Positions 16,229 through 24,636 of a DNA stretch of 27,908 bases are shown piece after piece; positions within the stretch are counted from its first letter, which is position 1, and each line of letters opens with the position of its first letter. The position numbers were made by a program, and so were the translations under genes. Origin of the DNA: an uncultured bacterium (GTDB taxonomy: Bacteria > Bacillota > Clostridia > Christensenellales > Borkfalkiaceae). Below the pieces are notes generated by a model. It was not told the DNA's origin. It ran no database searches and saw only the letters and a program-made list of their open reading frames with translations. The stretch spans positions 1-27,908 of the forward strand of contig CAKXBD010000010.1 of NCBI GenBank assembly GCA_934871445.1, given 5' to 3'.

Positions 16229-16254
16229 CCCCGTCCGCGGAAACGCGGACGGGG
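16229..16254 (+). other. Intercistronic GC-rich stem-loop
   Basis: CCCCGTCCGCG (16229-16239) pairs perfectly with CGCGGACGGGG (16244-16254) around a GAAA tetraloop. No T-run follows, so it is not an intrinsic terminator on the + strand. A stable hairpin between the large lipoprotein and the binding-protein gene may protect the downstream mRNA or slow polymerase, tuning relative amounts. Confidence 0.75.
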
Positions 16255-16307
16255 AGAAAAGAGAGGGCGGAAGGGGTTTCCGCTCCGTTCAAAAAGGAGG
16301 AACAGAC

Positions 16308-17642
16308 ATGAAAAAGATTATCTCCGCGATTTGTGCCGTGACGTTGATTGCTGCGACGGCGGTTTCCGGCGCAGCCTGTACGCTGGGCGGAAGAACGAGC
16401 GATAACAGTATTGGAGAGCTGACCAGCAAAGAGGGTAAAATTACGATTTGGTGGCCGGGCTCTACGGTGGAAATGAAGGCGATAGAGCAGGCAAAAGCGG
16501 ACTATATAGAAGAAAATCCCAAAGTGGAAATTGAAATTATCGGTCAATCCACGGCAGATTTCTATTCGGCGTATATGCTCGCCTGCGCGGGCAACTCCGC
16601 GCCCGATATTGCTTACGTAGACCACGTTTACGTACAGATGCTCGCCTATTACGGATACATAGCCAATCTTTCCAGCGCGGGGTTCGAGTCTTTGTCCGAC
16701 ACCTTTATCCCTACGCTTTGGGACGCGAATTTTTATGAGGACAGTCTCTATGCGCTGCCCATGAGCGCCAATATTCTCGCTACCGTCTACAACAAGACGT
16801 TGATCGCCAAGGCGCAAAATACGACGACGGATAAAATCGTGCTGCCAAAAAATTACGACGAATTTATCGAGCTTGCAAAAAAGATAAATGCGCTCAACGA
16901 CGCTTCTACGGCGGGGGATCCCTATTATGCCGTTACGCTTCCCGCAGGGACGGGGAACACTTCCATGGCGTCCATGACCTATCTCGCCTATGTCAATCGG
17001 AGCGGCGGGACGGGAATCCTTTCGGAGGATTTGAAAGAGAGCCTCATCAATACGCAACCTTGCATGGATGCGGCGCTTAAATTATACGAGCTGGGACAGT
17101 ACTCGACCCCCACCTTCGCAGAGGCGAAATTTGAATCGGGAAGGGTCGGATTTATCGAAATGGGACCTTGGAAGATGTCCGATTACGAAAAATATTCTAA
17201 GGCGTATAATTGGGAGGTAGGATATACGACGGCGATTCCCTTCACGGAAGGCGGAAATTCGGGCGCGACGCTGGGACTTTACAGCCTCGTCGTCACCAAT
17301 AACAGCAATTCCGCTTTGGCGGCGGACTTCGTGAAGTTCGTCGCTTCTAACGACAAATATCAGCTCGCCTTCTCCACGCCGCAAAACCTTCTTCCTACGA
17401 CAAAAACCGCCATTGAGGACGACTACTATTCGGGAGACGTATGGCAGGTATACGTCGAACAGCTCGAAAATGTCGTCGTGCGTCCCGGCTCGCCCGCTTG
17501 GACGGATATAGAATCCGTGCTGGGAACCTTCGTCACGAACCTCGTGCAGAGAACCTACGACGGAGAGGACGGCGTTCGGCAGGCGTGCATCGGGATTCAT
17601 AATCAGGTGACTTCCGCGCTCGAAGATATTTATTCGGAATAA
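16308..17642 (+). CDS. Sugar ABC transporter substrate-binding lipoprotein
   Basis: A 444-aa family-1 extracellular solute-binding protein that would deliver oligosaccharides to the adjacent permeases. It has a lipoprotein signal peptide (1-23, SGAAC with Cys24) and a short linker. A two-lobed binding domain starts with the usual first strand GKITIWWPGSTVEMKAIEQA. Typical later elements are NSAPDIAYVDH, ALPMSANILATVYNKTL, NYDEFIELAKKINA, GFIEMGPWKMSDY and VVTNNSNSALAADFVKFVAS. AAAGGAGG lies seven bases before the ATG. It follows the surface lipoprotein and precedes two permease genes, so it is part of the same CUT1-type importer. The substrate is not readable; the GH92 context suggests a mannose-containing oligosaccharide. 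Confidence 0.93.
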   Translation: MKKIISAICAVTLIAATAVSGAACTLGGRTSDNSIGELTSKEGKITIWWPGSTVEMKAIEQAKADYIEENPKVEIEIIGQSTADFYSAYMLACAGNSAPDIAYVDHVYVQMLAYYGYIANLSSAGFESLSDTFIPTLWDANFYEDSLYALPMSANILATVYNKTLIAKAQNTTTDKIVLPKNYDEFIELAKKINALNDASTAGDPYYAVTLPAGTGNTSMASMTYLAYVNRSGGTGILSEDLKESLINTQPCMDAALKLYELGQYSTPTFAEAKFESGRVGFIEMGPWKMSDYEKYSKAYNWEVGYTTAIPFTEGGNSGATLGLYSLVVTNNSNSALAADFVKFVASNDKYQLAFSTPQNLLPTTKTAIEDDYYSGDVWQVYVEQLENVVVRPGSPAWTDIESVLGTFVTNLVQRTYDGEDGVRQACIGIHNQVTSALEDIYSE

Positions 17643-17686
17643 AACCGAGGCGGATAAATTTTAGTGACGGGAGGTCTTGCTCAAAA

Positions 17687-18628
17687 ATGAAAAACGTCGC
17701 CGGAAAAAAGAAACAGCCGTTTTCAAAAAAATATAAGCGGGAAATCGTCGCTTATTCGCTGATAGGGATTCCGCTCCTTTGGTGGACGGTCTTTTTTGTC
17801 GTCGCACTGCTCTGGGCGTTCTTTACTAGCTTCACAAATATGCGCGGCGGCTATGGCTTGGAGTTCGCTACAAAAATTGACTTTCAAAATTACATCAATA
17901 TCTTTACGGCGGGCTCCTCTCAATTTAAGGCGTTCTGGAATGCAATGAAGGTCACGCTCCTTTGGACGGTCGTCATGATGATCGGAAATAACGTCATGGG
18001 GATTCTCTGCGCCTTTCTCATCAAGAGCTTGAAGCGCGGCGGAAAGTTCTTCTTGGCCTTTCTCTTTTGGCCCTCCCTCGTTTCCGCCGTCGTCGGCGCC
18101 GATATTTCCAAGACGCTGTTTGCCTCCGATTCCTCCGGCATCGTCAACCAAATCATTATGTTTTTCGGCGGCTCGCCCGTCCAATGGCTGGAAAATTCCA
18201 ATACCGCCATTTGGGCGCTGATGGTCGTTCCCTTCTTTTTCGGCTTCTGTCAAAAATTATTGATTTATTATGCGTCTATCGTTTCCATTCCTTCGACGTA
18301 TACCGAAGCCGCCAGCTTGGAGACGTCCAGCCGGTTCAAAATCTTTTTCCGAGTGACTATGCCGCTCATGAAAAATGCGATTGTGCTCAATACGCTCTTA
18401 TCCATTATCGACGGATTTAAGATTCTCGGCCCTATGCAGCTCGTCACGGACGGCGGGCCGGCAAGCAGCACGCAATCGGTAATGCTGCTCATTTATAATA
18501 CGATTTTTAAGGCTCCGTCGAGAGTGGGGCAGGGGTGTGCTTATGCCTTTGTATTGTTCATTTTCATTTTAATCGTTTCTATCATTCAAAGAAAAATAGC
18601 GGGAAAGGAGGAGTCTACGATTGAATAG
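17687..18628 (+). CDS. Sugar ABC transporter permease (MalF-like)
   Basis: A 313-aa inner-membrane permease with six predicted membrane segments, starting with YSLIGIPLLWWTVFFVVALLWAFF and ending with AFVLFIFILIVSI. The ATPase-contacting loop reads TYTEAASLETSSRFKIFFRVTMP. It aligns with the EAA motif, but the normally conserved D-G after EAA-x-x is E-T here. The downstream block GFKILGPMQLVTDGGPASSTQ is typical of MalF-type subunits. GGGAGG precedes the ATG by 12 bases. It overlaps the next permease gene by 8 bases, so the two are translated together. No ATPase gene is present; sharing a genomic MsmX-like ATPase is common for this class. Confidence 0.93.
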   Translation: MKNVAGKKKQPFSKKYKREIVAYSLIGIPLLWWTVFFVVALLWAFFTSFTNMRGGYGLEFATKIDFQNYINIFTAGSSQFKAFWNAMKVTLLWTVVMMIGNNVMGILCAFLIKSLKRGGKFFLAFLFWPSLVSAVVGADISKTLFASDSSGIVNQIIMFFGGSPVQWLENSNTAIWALMVVPFFFGFCQKLLIYYASIVSIPSTYTEAASLETSSRFKIFFRVTMPLMKNAIVLNTLLSIIDGFKILGPMQLVTDGGPASSTQSVMLLIYNTIFKAPSRVGQGCAYAFVLFIFILIVSIIQRKIAGKEESTIE

Positions 18629-19511
18629 CGAAAAGTCGATGCGCTCCGCGCCAAAAAGCGTAAAAACACAGCGCCGCCAAGACAGGCGTTTTCAAATAAT
18701 CAGTATCGTATTTCTCGCGATAGTGGCTTTCTTTCAGACCTTTCCTTTTTGGATAAAGCTGATAGACGCTACACATTCTCCGGAATTTCTTCCCGAAATC
18801 GGAAAGGTTTACATTTGGTTCGCGGATTTTACCCTCGTCAACTTCAAGACGGTCATCGAGTCGGCCAGACTCTTTCAGGCGCTCGGCGTCAGCCTCCTGC
18901 ATACCGTGTCTTTTACGGGACTCAGTTTATTTGTCGCCGTGCTCGTCGGGTATGTCCTTGCAAAGATGCAGTTCAAAGGAAAGGCGTTTGTGAGCACGCT
19001 CCTTTTGACGACTCTGATGATTCCCGGAGAGATTTTATTGGCGGCAAACTATAAACTTACGATTTTTTTCGGGATCAACGACAGTATTCTCGGAATTATT
19101 TTGCCGGGTATCGTCAACGTATTCGGGATATTTTTAGTAAAGCAGTACATGTCGAATATTCCCGACAGCGTCTTGGAGGCCGCCGGAATCGACGGGTGCG
19201 GTGAGTTTAAGAAAATCATCGTCATCGTTTTCCCGATGTCGGTACCCATCATTATGACCTATGTCATTTTGACTTTTATCGGGACATGGAACGAGTATCT
19301 CTTCCCCATGATTCTCTATACGACTTCCGGCTCCGGCTGGCTGTATACTTTACAGCTCGCAATGCAGAGTTTCTATCCCAATTTCGGCGGGAATGCGGAT
19401 ACTTATGTTCGCTCCGCGGGCATGATTCTCATTACTGTTCCCATTATTATCATGTATCTCATCTTCCAAAAATATATTCTCAATCAAAGCAATATCGCGG
19501 GCCTGAAATGA
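18621..19511 (+). CDS. Sugar ABC transporter permease (MalG-like)
   Basis: A 296-aa partner permease. The TTG at 18621 is chosen because AAAGGAGGAG (18604-18613) lies seven bases upstream; the first ATG (18639) would leave no such site. It has six predicted membrane segments (for example FQIISIVFLAIVAFFQTF and MILITVPIIIMYLIF) and a canonical EAA loop EAAGIDGCGEFKKIIVIV-FP, in contrast to the diverged loop of its partner. The GTWNEYLFPMILY block is typical of MalG-type subunits. The 8-base overlap with the preceding gene and the following surface protein genes place it in the middle of the operon. Confidence 0.93.
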   Translation: MNSEKSMRSAPKSVKTQRRQDRRFQIISIVFLAIVAFFQTFPFWIKLIDATHSPEFLPEIGKVYIWFADFTLVNFKTVIESARLFQALGVSLLHTVSFTGLSLFVAVLVGYVLAKMQFKGKAFVSTLLLTTLMIPGEILLAANYKLTIFFGINDSILGIILPGIVNVFGIFLVKQYMSNIPDSVLEAAGIDGCGEFKKIIVIVFPMSVPIIMTYVILTFIGTWNEYLFPMILYTTSGSGWLYTLQLAMQSFYPNFGGNADTYVRSAGMILITVPIIIMYLIFQKYILNQSNIAGLK

Positions 19512-19615
19512 AAGAATCGGCCTTGGCGGAAGCGATAGTCAATCGGTTCAAGTCCGATTTACGCTTCGCCGATTTACGCGATGAAAATATCCTCAAAGGA
19601 GGGGAAAAATCGAAA

Positions 19616-22600
19616 ATGAAAAAGATAGGTTTTAAGTTAATGGCGCTTCTTTCCGTGCTTTCGATTGCGGTTTCCGCCGGTTGCGGTGAAGGCCAAACCT
19701 CGAACAGTTCGGGCAGTGAAACGGGCGGAAACAGCAGCGCCGAACATACGCACAACTACGTCAACGGCTATTGCACGATATGCGGCGAAAAGGACCCCGA
19801 TTATACGGGAGGCGGAGACCTTACGGGAGACGATGATTTCTCCTATTACAATACGACAAAGCTCCGCGGGGATAAAAAGGTTTTTGTCCTCAATGAAGAA
19901 GGGGGCATGTCTGCGGATACACTCAATACGGTCTCGGCGTTGCAAGGATTATTCGCGCGGAAAGAGGTCACCTTCTACGTGGACGGAAAGTATATGACCA
20001 ACGGCACCAATGCGGATATGTACTATCTCGACGAGGCGACGGAAAAGTACGGCGTTGCTTCGGAAAGCATCACGGTAGAGGATGCGGTAGGCATGTATAT
20101 GGACGCTTGGTCCGAAATGGTCGAGGCGGGAACGTGGGGGAGCGGTATAGACCTCGCCTCCGGATTTAAGGACGCTTCGGGCTATTACAACGCTTACAGC
20201 GAGGAGGAGACCGACCCCGTGAAGGCAGGATACGCGACGCCCGGCTTTATCCTCTATAATCCCGATACCTATTCGGTCAATATTGCCTCCACGCTCGCGG
20301 GAATTACCGGATTTTTACCCGTCGCCGCAGATGACAAGGAGGAATTTGAAGAATACGGCCTGACGGAAAAAATGGATGTCACGAATGAAATGTGGAGCTA
20401 TAAATGGTGCTTCGACGCCTGTATGACCGAACTTTCGAGCGGCGGGCTCGTGCATCAGGATTACGATTTGAATGGCGAAACGAATTATTACGTCCGCGAC
20501 TACGGCGTGACGTATAAGTATCTCTACGTCTATTACGATAACACGACGACGATCAACAATACTTTGAAAAAGAATATTCACTCTTTTTTGGATAAGAATA
20601 TTCCCATCATCGGTTATGCGTACAACGAGACGCAGGACGTTGCTCTGTTCAGTCAGTACGGACAATTTCTCGTGCCTACCGATTACACGATGAACCTGAC
20701 CTTCCACGTGGCGGAGGAATTCAGGAGCGAGGACGGATTTACCCAGCCGAACAGCGATAAGGATTTACCCGCAGAGAGCGGAAAGCATTATGTCGCCTTT
20801 GTCGTCTCGGACGGGGATAATGCACAATATTGGCAAAATACGGCTATCTTTTCCACTAGCTACATGAATGCTACGGGGCGGGAGCAGGACGATTTTGCGG
20901 TTACTTGGTCGATTACGCCCTCTCTTTCGGATATGATGCCCTTGGTCATGAATGCGGCGTATAATGGCGATATTACGACCGAAAACGATTATTTCTGCGC
21001 GCCGGTTTCCGGTCAGGGCTATATCGATGCGGGGAATTTCTATAATTCCGGAACGGAATACATGCAAGATTTCCTCGGAAAGCTGGATACTTATCTCCGC
21101 CGTGCGGATTTGAGCGTGACGACGATTATCGGTGCGGAAAACTACAAGGACGGAGGCATTTTCGGGACGATGGACGCTTATGCTTCCGTAGGAGCTCTGA
21201 AAGGCGGGCTCGTCCTCAACGGCGGAAGGTACTTTGAGGGGGCCTATTCGGGCGGCGTGTATTGGAAGAACGGAAAGCCGTTTATCGTGCCCCGCGATTC
21301 CCTTTGGAGCACCACGCCCGCTTATATCGCGGCGAGAATCAATAAATACGCCTCTACCGAGACGGGTACGGACGTCACGACGACGGATGCTTATTCCGTC
21401 ATCAACGTGCACCCTTGGTCTCATAATTATTCGGATATTCGCACGATCGTCAATATGCTCTCCGATAATGTCGAGGTCGTCTCGCTCGACAGAATCGTAA
21501 ATATGATGACGGACAGCGTGACGGATAAAGCGGATACGGTCGACCATTTCGTGATGCCCGAATCGGGTTCGGGGGCGACGATTACCGACGGCGAATTACA
21601 GCAGCACCCCGATTGGATTCCCACTGACCCGCTGTTCAACGACTTCCTGCTTTGGGAGGAGGATTGGACGGGCGACGTCACCTATCGTTCTTCCGATGTC
21701 GCTACCTCCGACGTATATCCCTCCTTCAAGACGAACATAGAAATTGCGGCGAAGGGAACGGCGGAAAAAGCGGAGTTTACGCTTCCGACCGTAGATAATG
21801 TATGGGTGTCGTTCTATGCTCGTGCAAACAGTACCGATCCTGTTGCGACGACCTCCTTCCGCTTGAAAATGACGGTGGACGGAACGGAAAAGACGGTGAT
21901 CGAGCAAGCGACGCTCCGCGGCGTTTCGGGGACGGAAACCCCGATTGTGACGGGAGACGGCTGGCAGGCGTTCGCGTTCCCTCTGAAACAGTATTTCCCG
22001 AATTACAACGGCAAGCAAGCGAGCTTTGTGCTGGAAGTGACGGGCGACATTTCCATAAAACTGGATAATTTCTCGATTACCGACCGCTTTATCGTAGAGG
22101 GCGAGGATACGGTCTGCGAGGACGTCTATTCCAACGAATTTGAAAACGGCAGTACAGAGGATTGGATGCTCGGCGACCAATTCCAGACCAGCCAATATTA
22201 TCATTGGGCGGCGTATGACAGAGAGACCTTAAAACCTAATGGAACGTTGCAGGTGGACGCTTCGGACGGAGGCGGAAACGAAAAGAGAAACGGCAATACC
22301 AACGTATGGTTCGCGAAAAACGTCGTTCTGCCCGAAACGCAGGACGCGCTGAAAGTCTCCGTTGAAATTGCGGGCGGAGCAAAAGCAAAACTTTCGATGT
22401 ACGTGGACGGCAAATATGTCGTGGTCATCGATTGGACAACGAGCAGTCAAATCAAGGCCAAAGAGGTGGATATTACCGCGTTGTGCGCGGCTCAGGGAAT
22501 CGAATCCCTTTCGGGCAAAGAGGTGACGTTCGTGTTTGAAGTCCGCGACAACGCCAACGACGACAACGGAACCGGTCAGGATTTCAACCTGAGCTATTTC

Positions 22601-22633
22601 CGCATCGAATGGGCGGGAAAAGACGCAGAATGA
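19616..22633 (+). CDS. GxGYxYP-family lipoprotein with C-terminal jelly-roll modules (copy 2)
   Basis: A 1005-aa exported protein. The signal peptide (1-22, SAGC with Cys23) is followed by a Ser/Gly linker, then HTHNYVNGYCTICGEKDP (44-61), a compact H-x-H...C-x-x-C motif that may bind metal. The GxGYxYP region covers about 80-640: N-domain KVFVLNEEGGMSADTLNTV and LQGLFARK, core HYVAFVVSDGDNAQYW (His391, Ser398-Asn402), then GQGYIDAGNFY (Gly466-), where GxGY is kept but YP is lost, WKNGKPFIVPRDSLW and YSVINVHPW. From about 650 to 1005 two jelly-roll-like modules follow, probably carbohydrate-binding. The ATG at 19616 is chosen because it begins the signal peptide and AAAGGAGGGG (19595-19604) precedes it. 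An in-frame ATG at 19508 overlapping the permease stop would add 36 residues ahead of the signal sequence. Confidence 0.82.
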   Translation: MKKIGFKLMALLSVLSIAVSAGCGEGQTSNSSGSETGGNSSAEHTHNYVNGYCTICGEKDPDYTGGGDLTGDDDFSYYNTTKLRGDKKVFVLNEEGGMSADTLNTVSALQGLFARKEVTFYVDGKYMTNGTNADMYYLDEATEKYGVASESITVEDAVGMYMDAWSEMVEAGTWGSGIDLASGFKDASGYYNAYSEEETDPVKAGYATPGFILYNPDTYSVNIASTLAGITGFLPVAADDKEEFEEYGLTEKMDVTNEMWSYKWCFDACMTELSSGGLVHQDYDLNGETNYYVRDYGVTYKYLYVYYDNTTTINNTLKKNIHSFLDKNIPIIGYAYNETQDVALFSQYGQFLVPTDYTMNLTFHVAEEFRSEDGFTQPNSDKDLPAESGKHYVAFVVSDGDNAQYWQNTAIFSTSYMNATGREQDDFAVTWSITPSLSDMMPLVMNAAYNGDITTENDYFCAPVSGQGYIDAGNFYNSGTEYMQDFLGKLDTYLRRADLSVTTIIGAENYKDGGIFGTMDAYASVGALKGGLVLNGGRYFEGAYSGGVYWKNGKPFIVPRDSLWSTTPAYIAARINKYASTETGTDVTTTDAYSVINVHPWSHNYSDIRTIVNMLSDNVEVVSLDRIVNMMTDSVTDKADTVDHFVMPESGSGATITDGELQQHPDWIPTDPLFNDFLLWEEDWTGDVTYRSSDVATSDVYPSFKTNIEIAAKGTAEKAEFTLPTVDNVWVSFYARANSTDPVATTSFRLKMTVDGTEKTVIEQATLRGVSGTETPIVTGDGWQAFAFPLKQYFPNYNGKQASFVLEVTGDISIKLDNFSITDRFIVEGEDTVCEDVYSNEFENGSTEDWMLGDQFQTSQYYHWAAYDRETLKPNGTLQVDASDGGGNEKRNGNTNVWFAKNVVLPETQDALKVSVEIAGGAKAKLSMYVDGKYVVVIDWTTSSQIKAKEVDITALCAAQGIESLSGKEVTFVFEVRDNANDDNGTGQDFNLSYFRIEWAGKDAE

Positions 22634-22670
22634 GGCTCGGTCTTTGAATACAGGTTTTGAAAATATAGTT

Positions 22671-22694
22671 CGCGGGCGCAAGGTTGCGCCCGCG
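22671..22694 (+). other. Intercistronic GC-rich stem-loop before copy 3
   Basis: CGCGGGCGC (22671-22679) pairs with GCGCCCGCG (22686-22694) around AAGGTT. It has no T-run and ends eight bases before the GGAGG of the next gene. Like the 16229 hairpin, it probably affects mRNA stability or relative translation rather than ending transcription. Confidence 0.7.
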
Positions 22695-22711
22695 GCGATA
22701 TGGAGGAATAT

Positions 22712-24367
22712 ATGAAAAAATATCTCAGATACGGCCTGATTGTCGGACTTGCGTCCGTCTTTGCGCTCTCGGCCTTTGCGGGGTGCGGCGGCGGAGAAAA
22801 TGAGAGTTCGCCCTCCTCGTCCGATTCGACTTCGGGAAATTCTTCTTCTGTCGAGGAGACGGAAAATTATGAAGGATATTTCAAAAAAATGACGATTACT
22901 TCCGGCGATTTGCTCGTCTACGGCCGCGCGGAAAACCTTTCGACGGAACAACAGTTCTTGGCGGAATCCATTCAAGGACTGTTTGCCCAGAAGGGCGAAT
23001 CCAAGTATTATCATTACCGTACAGGGGCTTATGAAACTTGGCTTTCGGAGATAGAGACGGAGTACGGCAAGAAAAACCGCGATGTAACTTTATCGGAAAT
23101 GCTCCAAGATTATAAGGAGAATATCGGTACGGGTTACGTTTTGTTCGATAAATCGGTGAGCGCCTCGGTAAATTGCGCGCGCAGCATTGCGGGCGTGGAG
23201 GGACTCGCGATGATAGATATTTCCTTAAAAACTTGGGCGGAGGAAAACGGGCTCGTCCAGCGCTGCGACGCGACGACGATGAGCGAGGAGGAATGTTTCG
23301 ATACCTATAAGGACAAATTCGATAATAGCGGACTCGTTCAACAGAACGGCTCCAATATCTTCCTTACGGATTATGCGATAGCCTGTAAATATTACTGCTA
23401 TTTCGTGACGGATAAAAAGCCCGCCTCCCTGACCTTCCGCAATAAAGTACAGGATTGGTGCCGTGAGTGTGCCGTCTATGGCTGGTGTCCCCTCGACGAG
23501 GGAACGGACGTAGCGTTCAGTTCCAGATATGGCAGCTTTACGCTGGCCTCCGATTATTGTCTGAACATGTCCGTATTCTCTTGTACCGACTTTTTCGGGA
23601 TAGATTATCTCGAACAGCCCAACAAGGAAACGGAAAAAGAGTATTCGACGAATAAACACTACATTACTATCGTAAACAGCGACGGAGACAATTTGCAGTG
23701 CTGGTACGGCGGTACCTTCGAGGATAAGAAGTATATGGGCGCCCAGCGCGGGAATTTCCCGATGGGCTGGTCCGTGAGCCCCGCACTCCTCAGCCTCGGC
23801 CCGAATATTCTCAAACATACTTATGATAATGCAAAGTCGGGCGATCAGTTTGTTTGCAGTGTTTCCGGCCTCGGCTATACCTATCCGATGTCCTATTCCG
23901 CGGAGTCCTTAAAGCGATATTGTTCGATATTAAATGAATACTTGGGTGCCTTGGATTTGTCAGTCGTCAAAATTCTCGACAATGGTCTGCCCGAAAGCAC
24001 GATAGAGGCCTATGCCGCTATGGAAAATGCAGAGGGATTTCTCTATTGCACTTATAGCGACAGCTATGTAGGAGAACACGGTTCCGTGTATTGGTCGGAC
24101 AACGGAAAGCCCTTCGTCTCCTGCCGCGCGACGATGTGGAATTCCTCCCCCGAAGCGATCGCGCAGCAGATCAACGCCTATCCCGCCGACGCTACGACGA
24201 TAGAGGGATATACTTATGTCAATCTCCACGTTTGGTCTATGGAATATTCCGACGTGGTGGAAATGGTGGAGCTTCTCGACGACGATGTAGAGGTCGTTAC
24301 GCCTGAAACCTTTATTCGATTGATTAAAGAGAACGTCCCGCACGAGGACGTCGAACTCACCGAATAA
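22712..24367 (+). CDS. GxGYxYP-family lipoprotein (copy 3, canonical motif)
   Basis: A 551-aa exported protein. The ATG at 22712 is chosen because GGAGG (22702-22706) lies five bases upstream; the ATG at 22700 overlaps that site. The signal peptide (1-24, FAGC with Cys25) is followed by a Ser-rich linker (about 26-50). The GxGYxYP domains fill the rest: LLVYGRAENLSTEQQFLAE with IQGLFAQKG, HYITIVNSDGDNLQCWYGG (His316, Ser323-Asn327), the exact name motif GLGYTYP (386-392), LDLSVVKILDN, NGKPFVSCRATMW and YTYVNLHVWS. It has no C-terminal jelly-roll modules, so it is essentially a bare catalytic-type domain tethered to the membrane. It is the last gene before a strong terminator, closing the glycan operon. 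Activity is unknown; action on extracellular glycan is inferred from context. Confidence 0.87.
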   Translation: MKKYLRYGLIVGLASVFALSAFAGCGGGENESSPSSSDSTSGNSSSVEETENYEGYFKKMTITSGDLLVYGRAENLSTEQQFLAESIQGLFAQKGESKYYHYRTGAYETWLSEIETEYGKKNRDVTLSEMLQDYKENIGTGYVLFDKSVSASVNCARSIAGVEGLAMIDISLKTWAEENGLVQRCDATTMSEEECFDTYKDKFDNSGLVQQNGSNIFLTDYAIACKYYCYFVTDKKPASLTFRNKVQDWCRECAVYGWCPLDEGTDVAFSSRYGSFTLASDYCLNMSVFSCTDFFGIDYLEQPNKETEKEYSTNKHYITIVNSDGDNLQCWYGGTFEDKKYMGAQRGNFPMGWSVSPALLSLGPNILKHTYDNAKSGDQFVCSVSGLGYTYPMSYSAESLKRYCSILNEYLGALDLSVVKILDNGLPESTIEAYAAMENAEGFLYCTYSDSYVGEHGSVYWSDNGKPFVSCRATMWNSSPEAIAQQINAYPADATTIEGYTYVNLHVWSMEYSDVVEMVELLDDDVEVVTPETFIRLIKENVPHEDVELTE

Positions 24368-24464
24368 TTTTTGTAAAATACGGAAATGAAACGAGCAGGA
24401 CGCGGAAAAAACAACGTCGGCGGCCTTCTTCTCGGCGGGTATTCGAGAAAATAGCATTATGAAG

Positions 24465-24508
24465 ATACAAGGCATGCTGTATTTGCATGCCTTGTATAAT
24501 TTTTTCTT
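24465..24508 (+). terminator. Strong intrinsic terminator of the glycan operon
   Basis: A perfect 13-bp stem, ATACAAGGCATGC (24465-24477) with GCATGCCTTGTAT (24485-24497), 7-nt loop, followed by AATTTTTTCTT. It separates the glycan locus from the second LacI/ABC locus. Confidence 0.95.
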
Positions 24509-24567
24509 GAAAAATCGGGAAGAGTAAAAAGAATTTGTGAAAAAATTAAAAAATTTTCAAAAAAGAC

Positions 24568-24596
24568 TTGACAACTCCTCTTTTCTGTGCTACTAT
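24568..24596 (+). promoter_or_regulatory. Promoter of the second LacI-type gene
   Basis: TTGACA (24568-24573), 17 bases, TACTAT (24591-24596). Initiation is expected near 24603, immediately before the operator at 24610, so a bound repressor would block its own transcription. Confidence 0.85.
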
Positions 24597-24609
24597 TTTA
24601 TTACAGAGA

Positions 24610-24623
24610 TGTAAACGTATACA
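24610..24623 (+). promoter_or_regulatory. LacI-type operator, copy 1 (autoregulation)
   Basis: TGTAAACGTATACA, a near-palindrome (12 of 14 positions symmetric) with the central CG typical of LacI-family operators. It lies between the predicted start of transcription and the RBS of the regulator gene. The identical 14 bases recur twice upstream of the next operon. Confidence 0.8.
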
Positions 24624-24636
24624 TAAAGGAGCCCAT

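Noticed and set aside
20765..21547. 260-codon minus-strand open frame (and similar ones at 4733-5470 and 22229-23014)
   Set aside because: Antisense shadows of GxGYxYP and alaS coding sequence with Arg/Ile-rich products and no ribosome binding sites.
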